DNA of 64,000 bases from Rhodobiaceae bacterium UBA4490 (GCA_002389665.1 DGNO01000005.1:424737-488736); one strand, 5' to 3'; shown: positions 15,952 through 28,330, counted from the stretch's first letter. Translations and numbers: made by a program. Notes: generated by a model from the sequence alone, not told the origin.

Positions 15952-16103
15952 GTCAGCCTCCCGCCGCGCTTATGCCTGAAAATACAAGTCTTTGGCCGCA
16001 CTATGCCTGCCAAAGAGGAATATTTCCATTTTCTTTACCTGCCAAAACTAGGCTCTTGCCCGGGTAACCTTGAGTGAACCCAAAAGGGGGAGGGGAACAC
16101 TCC

Positions 16104-17959
<1,856 letters not shown>

Positions 17960-17963
<4 letters not shown>

Positions 17964-20155
17964 TTTCCGTTCGGCGCAGACGGCGCTTCAGGTCCGGGCA
18001 AAAGGCCGGGCCGGTACCGTGCGGCGATATGCGGCTCGAGCGCTTCTTCCTCGAAGAGCACCGGCTTCATTTCCATATCCGCAAAGAGCGGGGCCTGATC
18101 GGCAAAATGCGGCGAGGCTTCATCGAGCGTTGCCGAGCCGAACTGATGAATGCTCTGCGAGTTCAGCGCCCCGTCCTTATCCCATTCGACGAACATGATG
18201 TAGGTGTCGCCCGCCCGTGCAGTCAGTGTGCCATCGTCGTTTGGCTCACCCCCGTAGACGGCGCGCAGAATATCCGGCCCGCCATCGAGCGGCAGATCGG
18301 CCTCGCCGCGCCGCAAGCGGTTGAGCTCGCCCCATGGCGGGTCCAGCCGGCCGAAATTGTCCATCAGAACGTCCACTGCATCGGCGAGCGCTTGGCGCAG
18401 CGGCGGGGCCTCTGTGCCGCGCAGCTCCGCCATGATGAGGGGCTGCAGGGTGAGGACGCCAAGCGCCGCGTGGCGGTTTTCCTGGTCCGTGCCGAGGTCC
18501 CAATCGGCCAGATGTTTCTGCGCAGCAACAAGTTCTTCATCGTCGCTGAGGTCCATCGTCAAAATGGCTGCCCGCGTGAGCCCCACTTTGGAGGCGGGGC
18601 TGTAATAAAGGTCATATTTATAAGCGGCGAATTCTTCGGCGCTGATTTCCTCGTCGCGGGAAAGCAGTTCCTCTGCCCGGAAAGCCCGGTTCGTCATTTC
18701 CGTTTCGATGCCCATAAAGGCGGGAAATTGCGCGGGCGAGAGATTGTCCGCCGCCGCCGTTGCGCGGAAGGGCGTGTTGTTGGCGTTGAAAACGTAGCCC
18801 GATCTCGGGTTGATCAGTTTCGGTACCTCTTCGAAGGGCAGGTAATTTTGCCAGATAAGGTCTGAGCGGTCGCCGGGCAGATAGGCCTGCCAGTCCCAGC
18901 CTTCCGCGCGGTCCGGGAACTGCGCATTATAGATATAGGCGATATTGCCGTCCTTATCGCCATAGACGTAGTTGATGCTGGGCAGGGCCTGCATCTTCAT
19001 CGCCTCGATCCATTCTTCGAAATTGCGCGCCTTATTGAGGCGGAAATATTGCTCGGCCTGGCGCAGCTCGTTCATGCCTGCATAGCGGATGGCATAGGCG
19101 CCGTGATCGGTTTTCAGCACCGGCCCGTGCTCGGAAAAGAACACATCGCGCGTCACCGTCCAGTAGAAGGGGCCGAAGAGCTTGACCTCGATCTCCGCTT
19201 CCTTGCGCTCCAGCTCCTTCCATTCCCCGTCGAGGCGATATTGGTTTTCGTTCTCCGGGTTCAGCGTGAGCACATAGACATCGGCGAGATCGGGCTTGTT
19301 GACCGTGTTCGCCCAGCCGAGATAGCGGTTATGGCCATGCAGCATGAAGGGGGAGCCCGGAAAGGCGCCGCCTGCCACGTCCCAGCCTTCTTCGCTTTTC
19401 AGCCGCACCTCATACCAGGCAACCGGCCCTGCATAAGGCTGGTGGGAATTGACGAGAAGGCGCGTGTGCCCGTCATCCGAGCGGGAAGGGGCAATGGCAA
19501 AACCGTTCGAGCCTGTGGGATAGACCGGTTCATCGACGGGCAGAAATGCGGTCTCCGGATTTTTGGAGATCGAGCGTTTACGCTCCGGCTCGAAGAGCTC
19601 CATGAGCTGTTTGTCGAGGCCGTAAAAAAACGGGGTCTTGAAAACGAAGCCGGCGGCAATGTCTTTGCCCGTCATGGGCGCAAGGCCGGGCTCGACCTTC
19701 TCGGGGTGAAGGGCAGCGAAAAGATTGATGCCATGGGCATAGGCTTCCAGCACTGCGCGGGTTTCCTCACTCAGTGCCGTCTCGTATTGCGCCTCCACCG
19801 TCTCCCAGACCTGGAGAAGGTGAACGATATAATCGGTAACGGCGGCATCAGGACCCTTCACCGCGCCGAGCTTGCCGCGCGTGGCAATAGCGACTTCCTG
19901 AATGGTGGCGAAATCGTCTTCGGCATGGGCATAGCCGAGGCCGTAGGCAACGTCGGCATCGCGGGGGCCGTATATATGCGGCACGCCCCAGTTGTCGCGG
20001 CGGATTTCAACGTCATATTGCTGGGCGATTTCCAGAAACGGGGCCGGGTCCCAGGGCGCCGGGCGGGTTACATGCGCGTGAACCGTAAAAATAGCGCCCG
20101 CGGCAAAAACCGTTGCGATCAGCCCAAAGAGGCCGGTCAAAAGAACCCGCTTCAT
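17960..20155 (-). CDS. penicillin acylase family (Ntn) amidase, possibly AHL acylase
   Basis: Starting at ATG 20155, after GAGGGTGAGGGA, the product has 731 residues with a signal peptide at 1-25. Self-processing family features are visible: an alpha-chain region with 'VPHIYGPRDADVAYGLGYAH', then the G/S cleavage point in 'PTGSNGFAIAP', which makes Ser216 the N-terminal nucleophile of the beta chain. 'FMLHGHNRYLGWANT' and 'YVYGDKDGNIAYIYN' are typical beta-chain motifs. The enzyme acts in the periplasm on amides; relatives cleave penicillin G, cyclic lipopeptides or acyl-homoserine lactones. The gene is monocistronic. Which substrate applies is unknown. Confidence 0.87.
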
Positions 20156-20313
20156 TCCCTCACCCTCGTCCCAAGTTGCAGCGGCGCGCCTCACGCAGAA
20201 ACGCGCGGGCGGCGAATGGCCGCAGCCTTATCGTTTCTGTTCTTATGCGGGCCTACTATGATGGCCCGCGGACGACCCGTCCAGCAGCAAGGGGAATTGA
20301 AAGGACGCATCAC

Positions 20314-21219
20314 ATGCAACTTGCCGCGATCGGCAGTTGGCTGCTTTGGCCTCTTATGGCGCTGCTCACCGGAGCTGTGCTGCTTTTCGTGCTGCGCCCG
20401 CTGCGCCGCTCGCCCCCCGGACGTGAACGGAGCGGGGAAACGCTGATCTATGAAGAGCAGTTGCGCGAGCTGGAGGCCGATGTCGAGCGCGGCACGCTGA
20501 GCCCGAAAGATGCCGAGCCCTTGCGCCGGGAAATCTCACGCCGCCTGCTGGCTGCAGCGGAAGGCGCGGGACAGGAGAAACAAGGCCGGTTCGTCTCGCT
20601 GCGTATGCTGAAAGTCATCGGCTTTGCCGCCGTGACCGGTGTGACGGGGCTCACCCTTGCGCTTTATCTCACGCTCGGCCAGCCGGGCCTGCCCGACCAG
20701 CCGCAAAAGGCGCGGCTTGAAAAGCCGCTGAACGAACTTTCCGTGCCTGAGCTTGTGGCCCGCCTCGAACGGCGCTTGCGGGAGAACCCGGAAGATCTGC
20801 GCGGCTGGAAGATCATCGCGCCCATCTACCTGCAGCTCGGCCGCTATGATGCGGCGATTGAGGCCTATGGCCGTTCCATGCAGCTGGAAGGGCGCACGGC
20901 CTTCGGGCTTGCGGGGCTTGCTGAAGCGTTGACCCTTTCCTCCGAAGGGGTGGTGGTGCCGCCCGCGCGCCAGGCCTTTGCCGCCGCCCTTGAGCTTGAG
21001 CCGGAGCAGGCCAAGGCCCGCTTCTATCTGGCGCTCGGCCAGGCCCAGGACGGGGATGTGGCGGGCGCGCTGCGCGAGTGGGAAGCGATCCGCGCCGATG
21101 CGCCGGAAGATGCGCCCTGGACGGGCATGCTCGATGCCGCCATTACCTCGGCACGGCGCCAGCTTGAGGCGCCGGCTAGCGCTCCTGAAGCGCCCGAGGC
21201 AGAGCCGCAGGCCGAATAG
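20314..21219 (+). CDS. ccmI: cytochrome c biogenesis protein CcmI (TPR)
   Basis: The product has 301 residues from ATG 20314. Two membrane helices (about 8-28 and 107-127) enclose a cytoplasmic loop with 'YEEQLRELEADVERGTLS', the standard CcmI/CycH N-terminal domain. The periplasmic part has TPR-like repeats ('GWKIIAPIYLQLGRYDAAI', 'ARFYLALGQAQDGDV'). CcmI presents apocytochrome c to the CcmF/CcmH haem ligation complex. It opens the ccm cluster, with ccmE, ccmF and ccmH following after one inserted gene. Confidence 0.9.
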   Translation: MQLAAIGSWLLWPLMALLTGAVLLFVLRPLRRSPPGRERSGETLIYEEQLRELEADVERGTLSPKDAEPLRREISRRLLAAAEGAGQEKQGRFVSLRMLKVIGFAAVTGVTGLTLALYLTLGQPGLPDQPQKARLEKPLNELSVPELVARLERRLRENPEDLRGWKIIAPIYLQLGRYDAAIEAYGRSMQLEGRTAFGLAGLAEALTLSSEGVVVPPARQAFAAALELEPEQAKARFYLALGQAQDGDVAGALREWEAIRADAPEDAPWTGMLDAAITSARRQLEAPASAPEAPEAEPQAE

Positions 21220-21295
21220 CGCCATTTATCCCCGCCTGCCGGTTAAGGCATAGTCTTGCCTGATGCTGAACGAATCGGTGTCAGGGGGAGGCTAA

Positions 21296-22225
21296 ATGGG
21301 CGAACTGGAAAAACGGACGGCGCAGGCGATCGTCAATATTTTCGAATCCGGCAAGGCGGCAGGCGATTATGGCGCGGTGACGGTGCTGGCGGGCGATAGC
21401 GGGCATCTGACCTATGGCAAGGCGCAGACGACGCTGGTAAGCGGCAATCTCTATCTCTTGATCAAGGCCTATGTGGAAAGCGCCGGCGCGCTTTACGCTT
21501 CGGCGCTCAAGGAATATCTGCCCGCGCTGAAGCGCTGCGAGGCGAGCCTCGACAATGACGCCCGTCTGCGCTGGGTCTTGCAGGAGGCGGGCGCGGACCC
21601 CGCCATGCAGGACGTGCAGGACGGATTTTTCGACCGGGTCTTCTGGAAACCGTCGGCGGATGCTGCCCGCGCCCTTGGCATCAAAACGCCGCTTGGACTT
21701 GCCGTCGTCTATGACAGCCATATCCACGGGTCCTGGCGCTATTTGAAGGGCCGGGTGGAAGAAAAGGCGGGTAAAGCCTCCGCCATCGGAGAGAAACGGT
21801 GGATTGCCGCTTATGTGGGCGAGCGTAAAGCCTGGCTCGCCAGCCACGATAACCGGCTGCTGCGCCGCACGATCTACCGCATGGAAGCGTTCGAGGAACT
21901 GATCGCCGCGGGCAATTGGAGCCTGGCGCTGCCGCTGACGGTGCGCGGGGTGCGCATCGATGCGGACATTATCGATTACCATCCTCCCGTCAGGGTTTCT
22001 GCGGAAGGGGCCGAAGAGCGGCTTTTGCTGCTGAAATCGCCCCCCATGACGGGCGAGGATGTGCGGGCGCTGGAAGAAGCGCTGAAACGGCACGGATATG
22101 TGATCAACACGGACGGCGTTTTCGACGAAAATCTGGAACGGATCGTCAAAGATTTCCAGCAGCTTGAAAGGCTGACCGCAGATGGGATCGTGGGAGCGTC
22201 GACCCGCGCGGCTTTAGGGATTTAA
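21296..22225 (+). CDS. GH46 chitosanase-like protein with C-terminal peptidoglycan-binding domain
   Basis: The product has 309 residues. 'IVNIFESG' (Glu17) and 'LAGDSGHLTYGKAQTTL' (Asp34) match the two catalytic acids and the following loop of GH46 chitosanases, where the spacing is 18 residues. The rest of the ~230-residue domain continues in register, and residues 245-309 are a PG_binding_1 domain ('LEEALKRHGYVINTDGVF', 'FQQLERLTADGIVGASTR'). There is no signal peptide, unlike secreted chitosanases. It sits between ccmI and ccmE on the same strand, 76 bases after ccmI. A cell wall or glycan role is inferred; export by lysis or a dedicated system would be needed if it acts outside. Confidence 0.75.
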   Translation: MGELEKRTAQAIVNIFESGKAAGDYGAVTVLAGDSGHLTYGKAQTTLVSGNLYLLIKAYVESAGALYASALKEYLPALKRCEASLDNDARLRWVLQEAGADPAMQDVQDGFFDRVFWKPSADAARALGIKTPLGLAVVYDSHIHGSWRYLKGRVEEKAGKASAIGEKRWIAAYVGERKAWLASHDNRLLRRTIYRMEAFEELIAAGNWSLALPLTVRGVRIDADIIDYHPPVRVSAEGAEERLLLLKSPPMTGEDVRALEEALKRHGYVINTDGVFDENLERIVKDFQQLERLTADGIVGASTRAALGI

Positions 22226-22234
22226 CGGCGGTAA

Positions 22235-22252
22235 AGCGCGGTTTTCCGCGCT
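22235..22252 (+). terminator. short hairpin after the chitosanase-like gene
   Basis: AGCGCGG-TTTT-CCGCGCT forms a 7-bp stem with a TTTT loop 10 bases after the stop. No T-tract follows. It may attenuate transcription ahead of ccmE. Confidence 0.35.
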
Positions 22253-22340
22253 GTGCCGCGTCGATTTGGCTCTTTGCCAGGAAAAGCCGCGCGCTTTATA
22301 TCAGGTAAGCTGAGGGCAGAGCAGGAACGGGACCGGATTT

Positions 22341-22823
22341 ATGACACGCAAACAGCGCCGCGCCAGTTTGATCGGGGCAGGGTTGGTTATTCTCGCGGCG
22401 GCGGTGGGCCTGGTGCTGACCGCGCTGCAGGACAATATCGTTTTTTTCTATAGCCCGAGCGACATTGCCGAGCGCGGCACGGAGCCGGGCGAGCGCTTGC
22501 GCCTCGGCGGGCTGGTGGCGGAAGAAAGCGTGGTGCGGGGCGAGGGCACGGATGTGCGCTTCGATGTGACCGATTTCGCCGCGACCGTAACCGTCACCTA
22601 TAGCGGCACGCTGCCCGATCTCTTCCGCGAAGGGCAGGGCGTCGTCACCGAAGGTGTGCTCGGCGCGGACGGTGTTTTCGTTGCCGACACGGTGCTTGCC
22701 AAGCATGATGAAAACTACATGCCCCCGGAAGTTGCCGACGCGCTGAAACGCACTGGCAATTGGCAAGGCGAAGGGGCGGAGAAAAGCCATTCGGAAACTT
22801 ATGGAGAGGGAACCTATCCGTGA
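22341..22823 (+). CDS. ccmE: cytochrome c maturation haem chaperone CcmE
   Basis: The product has 160 residues. An N-terminal membrane anchor (about residues 8-28) precedes an OB-fold domain with '[12 protein letters not shown]', 'RFDVTDF' and '[18 protein letters not shown]'. The haem-binding His is in '[13 protein letters not shown]', the CcmE signature. It binds haem covalently in the periplasm and hands it to CcmF. Its TGA overlaps the GTG start of ccmF, so the two are translationally coupled. Confidence 0.95.
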   Translation: MTRKQRRASLIGAGLVILAAAVGLVLTALQDNIVFFYSPSDIAERGTEPGERLRLGGLVAEESVVRGEGTDVRFDVTDFAATVTVTYSGTLPDLFREGQGVVTEGVLGADGVFVADTVLAKHDENYMPPEVADALKRTGNWQGEGAEKSHSETYGEGTYP

Positions 22824-24808
22824 TCGCTGAAACAGGCCATTTCGCCCTCGTTCTCGCTTTCGCGGTGGCGCTTCTCCAGACCGTTCTGCCGCAAATCGGC
22901 GCTTACCGGCAGGATGCGCGGCTGATGGCGGTGGGTGTGCCCGCGGCGCAGGCACAGTTCCTGCTCGTCCTTCTTTCCTTTGCCGCATTGACCGCAGCAT
23001 TCGTGACGTCCGACTTTTCGGTCTATGCGGTGGCGCAGCATTCTCATTCCGCCAAGCCGCTTATTTACAAAATCACCGGCGTTTGGGGGAACCATGAAGG
23101 CTCGATGCTGCTCTGGATCCTCATTCTTTCGGTCTTCGGCGCGGCGGTGGCGACCTTCGGGCGCGATCTGCCCGACAGTTTGCGCGCCCGCGTGCTATCC
23201 GTGCAGGCGCTGATCGGCGTCGCCTTTCTCGCCTTCCTGCTTTTCACTTCGAACCCGTTCACGCGGCTCGATCCTGCGCCCATCGATGGCGGCGGCCTCA
23301 ACCCGCTTTTGCAGGACCCGGCGCTCGCCTTTCATCCGCCCTTCCTCTACATGGGCTATGTCGGCTTTTCGATGGCGTTCTCTTTTGCCGTTGCCGCGCT
23401 TCTCGAAGGTAAAGTCGATCCGGGCTGGGCGCGCTGGGTGCGCCCCTGGACGCTGGCCGCCTGGATGGCACTGACGCTCGGCATCGCCATGGGCTCCTGG
23501 TGGGCCTATTACGAGCTTGGCTGGGGCGGCTGGTGGTTCTGGGACCCGGTGGAAAATGCCTCCCTCATGCCCTGGCTCGTCGGCACGGCGCTGCTGCATT
23601 CGGCCATTGTGGTGGAAAAGCGCGACGCGCTGAAAAGCTGGACGATCCTGCTTGCGATCTTCGCTTTCTCGCTCAGCCTCATCGGCACGTTCCTGGTGCG
23701 CTCGGGCGTGCTCACCTCCGTTCATGCTTTTGCCACGGACCCGGAACGCGGGCTCGTTATTCTGGGCATCCTTGCCTTCTTCATCGGCGGGGCGCTGACG
23801 CTTTACGCGTGGCGGGCGCCGCAATTGAAAGGCGGCGGGCTTTTCGCGCCGGTCAGCCGCGAAGGCGCGCTGGTGCTCAACAATCTTTTCCTCGCAGCGG
23901 CAACGGTCGCGGTCTTTGTCGGCACGCTTTATCCGCTGGCGCTCGACTCGCTGACGGGTGAGAAGATTTCGGTCGGCCCGCCTTTCTTCAACATGACCTT
24001 CGTGCCCATCGTGCTGCCGCTGCTGCTGCTCGTGCCGCTCGGCCCGCTCCTCTCCTGGAAGCGGTCGGATATCTATCCCGTGCTGCAGCGGCTTTTCGCG
24101 GCGGCGGGGCTTGCCATTCTCACCGTCATCGCCGTTGCGGCGGTGAGAGGCGAGGGGCCGTGGCTCGCGCCCATCGGCCTCGGGCTTGCCGCCTGGCTCG
24201 TCTTCGGTGCCTTTTCCGACATTGCCTACCGGGTGAAAGCCTTCAAGGTGCCCGCCCGCGAGAGCCTGCGCCGGTTGCGGCATCTGCCCCGCGCGGTCTG
24301 GGGCTCGACGCTCGCCCATGCCGGGGTCGGCATCATGGTGGCGGGCATTGTCGGCATTTCCGCCTGGCGTGTTGAAAGTGTGGCGGCCATGGCGACTGGC
24401 GACGTGCTGGAGGTAGGCGGCTATGAACTCATGCTGGCGAATGTCGGCGCCTATGAAGGCCCGAATTTCCGCGCCGAGAAAGCCGAATTCATTGCTGTGA
24501 AAAACGGCCGTGAGATTGGCCGGCTGCGCCCTGAAAAACGCGTCTATCCGGTGCAGAACATGCCAACCACGGAAGCGGCGATTTATACCGCCTGGGTTTC
24601 CGATCTCTATGTCGTGCTGGGCGACCGGCGCGGTGAGAACGAATGGACCGTGCGCGCTTATGTGAACCCGCTCGTCCCCTGGGTATGGATCGGCTCGGTG
24701 ATCATGGTGCTGGGCGGGGCGGTCTCGCTCTCCGACCGGCGCTACAGGCTCGGTATTCCCTTTGCCCGGCGCAAAGCGCGGGTGGCGGCGGAAGGAGCAG
24801 CATCTTGA
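22820..24808 (+). CDS. ccmF: haem lyase CcmF
   Basis: GTG 22820 overlaps the ccmE stop (GTGA) and gives 662 residues. The protein has about 14-15 hydrophobic segments. The WWD domain is clear: '[14 protein letters not shown]', with conserved histidines such as those in 'NHEGSMLLW', '[14 protein letters not shown]' and '[12 protein letters not shown]'. It ligates haem to CXXCH apocytochromes with CcmH and CcmI. The C-terminal periplasmic domain near residues 545-620 is complete. Its stop overlaps the ccmH start by one base. Confidence 0.95.
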   Translation: MIAETGHFALVLAFAVALLQTVLPQIGAYRQDARLMAVGVPAAQAQFLLVLLSFAALTAAFVTSDFSVYAVAQHSHSAKPLIYKITGVWGNHEGSMLLWILILSVFGAAVATFGRDLPDSLRARVLSVQALIGVAFLAFLLFTSNPFTRLDPAPIDGGGLNPLLQDPALAFHPPFLYMGYVGFSMAFSFAVAALLEGKVDPGWARWVRPWTLAAWMALTLGIAMGSWWAYYELGWGGWWFWDPVENASLMPWLVGTALLHSAIVVEKRDALKSWTILLAIFAFSLSLIGTFLVRSGVLTSVHAFATDPERGLVILGILAFFIGGALTLYAWRAPQLKGGGLFAPVSREGALVLNNLFLAAATVAVFVGTLYPLALDSLTGEKISVGPPFFNMTFVPIVLPLLLLVPLGPLLSWKRSDIYPVLQRLFAAAGLAILTVIAVAAVRGEGPWLAPIGLGLAAWLVFGAFSDIAYRVKAFKVPARESLRRLRHLPRAVWGSTLAHAGVGIMVAGIVGISAWRVESVAAMATGDVLEVGGYELMLANVGAYEGPNFRAEKAEFIAVKNGREIGRLRPEKRVYPVQNMPTTEAAIYTAWVSDLYVVLGDRRGENEWTVRAYVNPLVPWVWIGSVIMVLGGAVSLSDRRYRLGIPFARRKARVAAEGAAS

Positions 24809-25308
24809 TGCGCGGGCTCTTCAATAAGAGTGCGGCGCTCTGCCTCTGCGCTGTGCTTTGGATGGGGCTTGCGCTTCCGGCAGGGGCGATCGAGCCCGGC
24901 GAGAAGCTGGATGATCCGAAGCTGGAGGAGCGTGCGCGTGAGCTTTCCCGTGAATTGCGCTGCCTTGTCTGCCAGAACCAGTCTATCGATGATTCCGATG
25001 CGCCGCTGGCCCGAGACCTGCGTCTTCTGGTGCGCGACCGGCTGAAGGAAGGCGACAGCAACGAGGAAGTGCTGGACTATATCGTGGCACGCTACGGCGA
25101 TTTCGTGCTGCTGCGTCCGCCCGTGCGCCCGGAGACCTGGGCGCTTTGGGCGGCGCCCTTCGTCGCGCTTCTGGTCGGCGGTATAGTGGTGTTCGTGCTC
25201 TTCCGGCGTAAAAGGGAAGAGGGGGCGGAAGCTGCGCCGCTTTCCCCGGAAGAAGCGGCCCAGCTCGATGCACTGCTCGAAGAGTCGGATGCGAAAACGC
25301 GTGAATAG
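24808..25308 (+). CDS. ccmH: cytochrome c maturation thiol protein CcmH
   Basis: ATG 24808 overlaps the ccmF stop (TGATG) and gives 166 residues. A signal peptide ends near residue 25. 'ELRCLVCQNQSIDDSDAPLA' contains the CXXC pair of CcmH/CycL, which keeps apocytochrome cysteines reduced. A membrane helix at about 112-132 ('WAAPFVALLVGGIVVFVLF') is followed by a charged cytoplasmic tail. The usual ccmG thioredoxin gene is absent between ccmF and ccmH here, so it must be elsewhere. Confidence 0.93.
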   Translation: MRGLFNKSAALCLCAVLWMGLALPAGAIEPGEKLDDPKLEERARELSRELRCLVCQNQSIDDSDAPLARDLRLLVRDRLKEGDSNEEVLDYIVARYGDFVLLRPPVRPETWALWAAPFVALLVGGIVVFVLFRRKREEGAEAAPLSPEEAAQLDALLEESDAKTRE

Positions 25309-25386
25309 GGAAGCGTTTCCCGTCACACTTCCTCTTTAGATTGGCTGCCGGGCGGAACGTTTGGCGAAAAACAATCGGAGAGAAAG

Positions 25387-26622
25387 ATGGCTGTTCAATC
25401 CGAAAAGATCACCTTCAAAGGCGCGCTCGGCGAGGAGCTGGCTGCCCGGCTTGACCGGCCGGACGGGCCGCCGCGTGCCTACGCGCTTTTTGCGCATTGC
25501 TTTACCTGTTCGAAGGATGTTTTCGCCGCCTCGCGCATCGCCTCCGCGCTCGCCGAGCGGGGCATTGCCGTGCTACGGTTCGATTTCACCGGGCTCGGCA
25601 TGAGCGGCGGTGATTTTTCCAACACGAATTTTTCATCGAATGTGGCCGACCTTGTCGCCGCTGCCGACTTTCTGCGTGAGACCTATGAAGCGCCCGACAT
25701 TCTTGTCGGTCATAGTTTGGGCGGGGCGGCGGTATTGGCGGCGGCGGAGAAAATTCCCGAAGCGGCGGCCATCGCAACGATCGGCGCGCCCGCGGATGCG
25801 GCCCATGTCGCGCATAATTTCGGTGAAAAGATTTGCGAGATCAAAGAAAACGGCGAAGCGGAAGTCATGCTCGCCGGGCGCAGCTTCACCATCAAACAGC
25901 AATTTCTCGACGATATCGAAACCTCGCGGCAGCGCGATCATATCGGCAAGCTGAAAAAGGCTCTGCTCATCTTCCATGCCCCGTTCGATGAGCAGGTGAG
26001 CATCGACAATGCTTCGGAAATCTTTCTTGCGGCCAAGCACCCCAAAAGTTTCGTCTCGCTCGACGATGCCGATCATCTTTTAACGCGCAAGGAAGACGCG
26101 GTGTATGTTGCCGATGTGTTGACCGCCTGGGCGCAGCGCTATATCGAAACTCCTGCGCCGGTGGAAAAGCCGAAGGGTCAGGAAGGCAGCGTCAGCGTGG
26201 CCGAGACGGGCGCAGGCAAGTTTCAGCAAAAGGTAGAGATCGGCCCGCACAGCTTTCTTGCCGATGAACCGGAAAGCGTGGGCGGCATGAATTCAGGCCC
26301 TGCGCCTTACGACTGGGTTCTGGCCGGGCTTGGTGCCTGCACCTCCATGACGCTGCGCTTGCATGCCGATGCCAAGAAATGGCCACTTAAGGGGATTAGC
26401 GTGCGCCTTGAACATAGCAAGGTGCATGCGGAGGATTGCGAAGACTGCGAAGAAAAATCCGGCGCCAAGATTGATCTCATGACGCGCGAGATTACGCTTT
26501 TGGGCGATTTGAGCGATGAGCAGCGCGCAAGGCTGATGGAAATTGCCGATAAGTGCCCAGTGCACCGGACGCTGGAATCGAAGGTGCGTGTGAAAACCCG
26601 CCTTGCAGATGAGGGCAATTAA
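25387..26622 (+). CDS. bifunctional alpha/beta hydrolase-OsmC fusion
   Basis: The product has 411 residues. Residues 1-250 form an alpha/beta hydrolase with 'AHCFTCSKDVFAA', the nucleophile elbow 'VGHSLGGAA' and a late His in 'DADHLL'. Residues 275-411 are an OsmC/Ohr-type domain with the redox Cys pair in 'LGACTSMTLRLHA' and 'KCPVHRTLES'. This fusion is known in several proteobacteria. OsmC domains reduce organic hydroperoxides; the hydrolase partner may supply a lipid or ester substrate, but that is not established. The gene appears monocistronic. Confidence 0.9.
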   Translation: MAVQSEKITFKGALGEELAARLDRPDGPPRAYALFAHCFTCSKDVFAASRIASALAERGIAVLRFDFTGLGMSGGDFSNTNFSSNVADLVAAADFLRETYEAPDILVGHSLGGAAVLAAAEKIPEAAAIATIGAPADAAHVAHNFGEKICEIKENGEAEVMLAGRSFTIKQQFLDDIETSRQRDHIGKLKKALLIFHAPFDEQVSIDNASEIFLAAKHPKSFVSLDDADHLLTRKEDAVYVADVLTAWAQRYIETPAPVEKPKGQEGSVSVAETGAGKFQQKVEIGPHSFLADEPESVGGMNSGPAPYDWVLAGLGACTSMTLRLHADAKKWPLKGISVRLEHSKVHAEDCEDCEEKSGAKIDLMTREITLLGDLSDEQRARLMEIADKCPVHRTLESKVRVKTRLADEGN

Positions 26623-26643
26623 GGCAATTTCTGGGCGGATCAA

Positions 26644-26659
26644 ATTAAAGAAATTTAAT
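26644..26659. promoter_or_regulatory. AT-rich inverted repeat upstream of the DegP gene
   Basis: ATTAAA-GAAA-TTTAAT lies between the hydrolase-OsmC stop and the protease start. It is distinctly AT-rich for this genome. It could be an operator or weak terminator; nothing else supports either. Confidence 0.3.
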
Positions 26660-26736
26660 CGCGCGGACAGCGTGCCGTAAGCTCACACTTCCTATGTTCA
26701 TACTCAAGGATGTCCTTCATCACAGGGGTAGCGAAC

Positions 26737-28248
26737 ATGACGGATCATGTGAAAAACGCAAAAACCACTTCAGCAAAAAGCAAAGCGGTGCGGCCCATCG
26801 CGCTAGCGGCGGCTTTGGCCGCAGCCGGGATCGTCGGCTACGGCGCGGGCAGCACGAGCCCGGATATCGCCCGTGCGGCCTCCAATCCTTTTGCGGAAAA
26901 CCGCCAGGAAAGCACGGAGATCGAGCCTGTCGCCCCGTCCAATGCACCGGCAAGCTTTGCCGATGTGGTGGAACGTGTGGGACCTGCGGTGGTGAGCGTG
27001 CGCGTGACGCAAAAGGCGGAAGCTGGGCCTGCAGCGGGCATGGACCTGCCGCCCGGTCATCCGCTTGAGCGGTTTTTCAAGGAATTCGGTGCGCCGAATG
27101 GCGGCGGCAATCAGCCTGCGCCTAAACGCCAGGCGCAAGGCTCCGGCTTCTTTATTTCCTCTGACGGCTATGTGGTGACGAACAATCATGTTGTTGAAGG
27201 CGGCGAGGAAATCGTTATTGCGCTGAGCAGCGGAGACGAGCTGAAAGCCAAGATCGTCGGCACCGATCCCAAGACCGACCTCGCACTGTTGAAAACCGAA
27301 CCTGAAAAAGCCATGCCTTACGTGGCTTTTGCGCAGGAAGACAATCTGCGTATCGGTGACTGGGTGGTGGCTGTGGGCAATCCCTTCGGTCTTGGCGGCA
27401 CGGTAACCTCCGGCATCGTTTCGGCGCGCGGGCGCGATATCGGCGCGGGACCTTATGACGATTTCATCCAGATCGATGCCTCCATCAACCGCGGCAATTC
27501 CGGCGGGCCGACCTTCGATCTGGCGGGCAACGTTGTGGGTGTGAACACGGCGATCTTCTCGCCCTCCGGCGGCAGTGTCGGTATCGGCTTTGCGATCCCC
27601 GCCAATGTGGCCCAGGACGTAATTGCCGATCTGAAAGAACATGGCAGCGTGACGCGCGGCTGGCTCGGCGTTTCCATTCAGCCGGTCACACCTGAAATTG
27701 CCGAAAGCCTTGGCCTTGAAGAAGGCGAAGGCGCGCTTGTTGCCGATGTCATGAAAGGCAGCCCGGCGGACAAGTCCGGCCTTGAGACGGGCGACGTGAT
27801 CCTTGCCATTGACGGTAAGAAGATGAAGGACGCGCGCGATGTGAGCCGGGCGGTCGCCGGTTATGACCCCGGAACGGAAGTGAATTTCGAATTGCTGCGC
27901 GAAGGCGATGAGCAGGATGTCGAGGTGGTGCTCGGCGAATTCCCCGAAGAGCCACGCCAGGTGGCCGCGCGTGAAGGCGCCCCTGCCGGGAAGGTTGGTG
28001 AGCTTGGCTTGGCACTGACTTCCGGACCGGACGGCGGCGTGGTCGTGCAAGGGGTCGACCCGCAAAGCGAGGCGGCGGCCAAGGGCGTGCGCCCCGGCGA
28101 TGTGATCGTCAAGGTCAATGGCCGCACGGTCTCCAACCCCGGCGAACTTGAAACGCGAATCGAGGAATCGGGCAAAAGCTCGGTGCTGCTTCTCCTGCGC
28201 AATGAGAGCGGCCAGCACTTCGTTGCCCTCTCGCTAAAAGATGCGTGA
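26737..28248 (+). CDS. DegP/Do-type periplasmic serine endopeptidase
   Basis: ATG 26737 (503 residues) is preferred over ATG 26710 because AGGGG lies nine bases upstream. The N-terminus has a hydrophobic signal anchor at about 20-42. The catalytic triad is His151 ('NNHVVEGG'), Asp181 ('DPKTDLALLK') and Ser255 ('NRGNSGGP'). Two PDZ domains follow (about 300-385 and 405-495; 'TRGWLGVSIQPV', 'AKGVRPGDVIVKVNG'). It degrades or chaperones misfolded envelope proteins. A two-component system starts 152 bases downstream, a common arrangement for envelope stress control. Confidence 0.92.
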   Translation: MTDHVKNAKTTSAKSKAVRPIALAAALAAAGIVGYGAGSTSPDIARAASNPFAENRQESTEIEPVAPSNAPASFADVVERVGPAVVSVRVTQKAEAGPAAGMDLPPGHPLERFFKEFGAPNGGGNQPAPKRQAQGSGFFISSDGYVVTNNHVVEGGEEIVIALSSGDELKAKIVGTDPKTDLALLKTEPEKAMPYVAFAQEDNLRIGDWVVAVGNPFGLGGTVTSGIVSARGRDIGAGPYDDFIQIDASINRGNSGGPTFDLAGNVVGVNTAIFSPSGGSVGIGFAIPANVAQDVIADLKEHGSVTRGWLGVSIQPVTPEIAESLGLEEGEGALVADVMKGSPADKSGLETGDVILAIDGKKMKDARDVSRAVAGYDPGTEVNFELLREGDEQDVEVVLGEFPEEPRQVAAREGAPAGKVGELGLALTSGPDGGVVVQGVDPQSEAAAKGVRPGDVIVKVNGRTVSNPGELETRIEESGKSSVLLLLRNESGQHFVALSLKDA

Positions 28249-28254
28249 TGGCGT

Positions 28255-28284
28255 GGGCAGGTCCGGCGCGTGCCGGGCCTGCCC
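28255..28284 (+). terminator. strong hairpin directly after the DegP gene
   Basis: GGGCAGGTCCGGC (28255-28267) pairs with GCCGGGCCTGCCC (28272-28284) over 13 bp with one T-G wobble and a GCGT loop. It starts seven bases after the stop codon and lacks a T-tract. Confidence 0.55.
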
Positions 28285-28330
28285 CGCAATCCCGTAATTA
28301 TGGGCCTGTTATGCGTTTTGGCCCTTAAGG

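Noticed and set aside
26803..28218. 471-residue open frame opposite the DegP gene
   Set aside because: It is an antisense shadow of a gene with a full catalytic triad and two PDZ domains.
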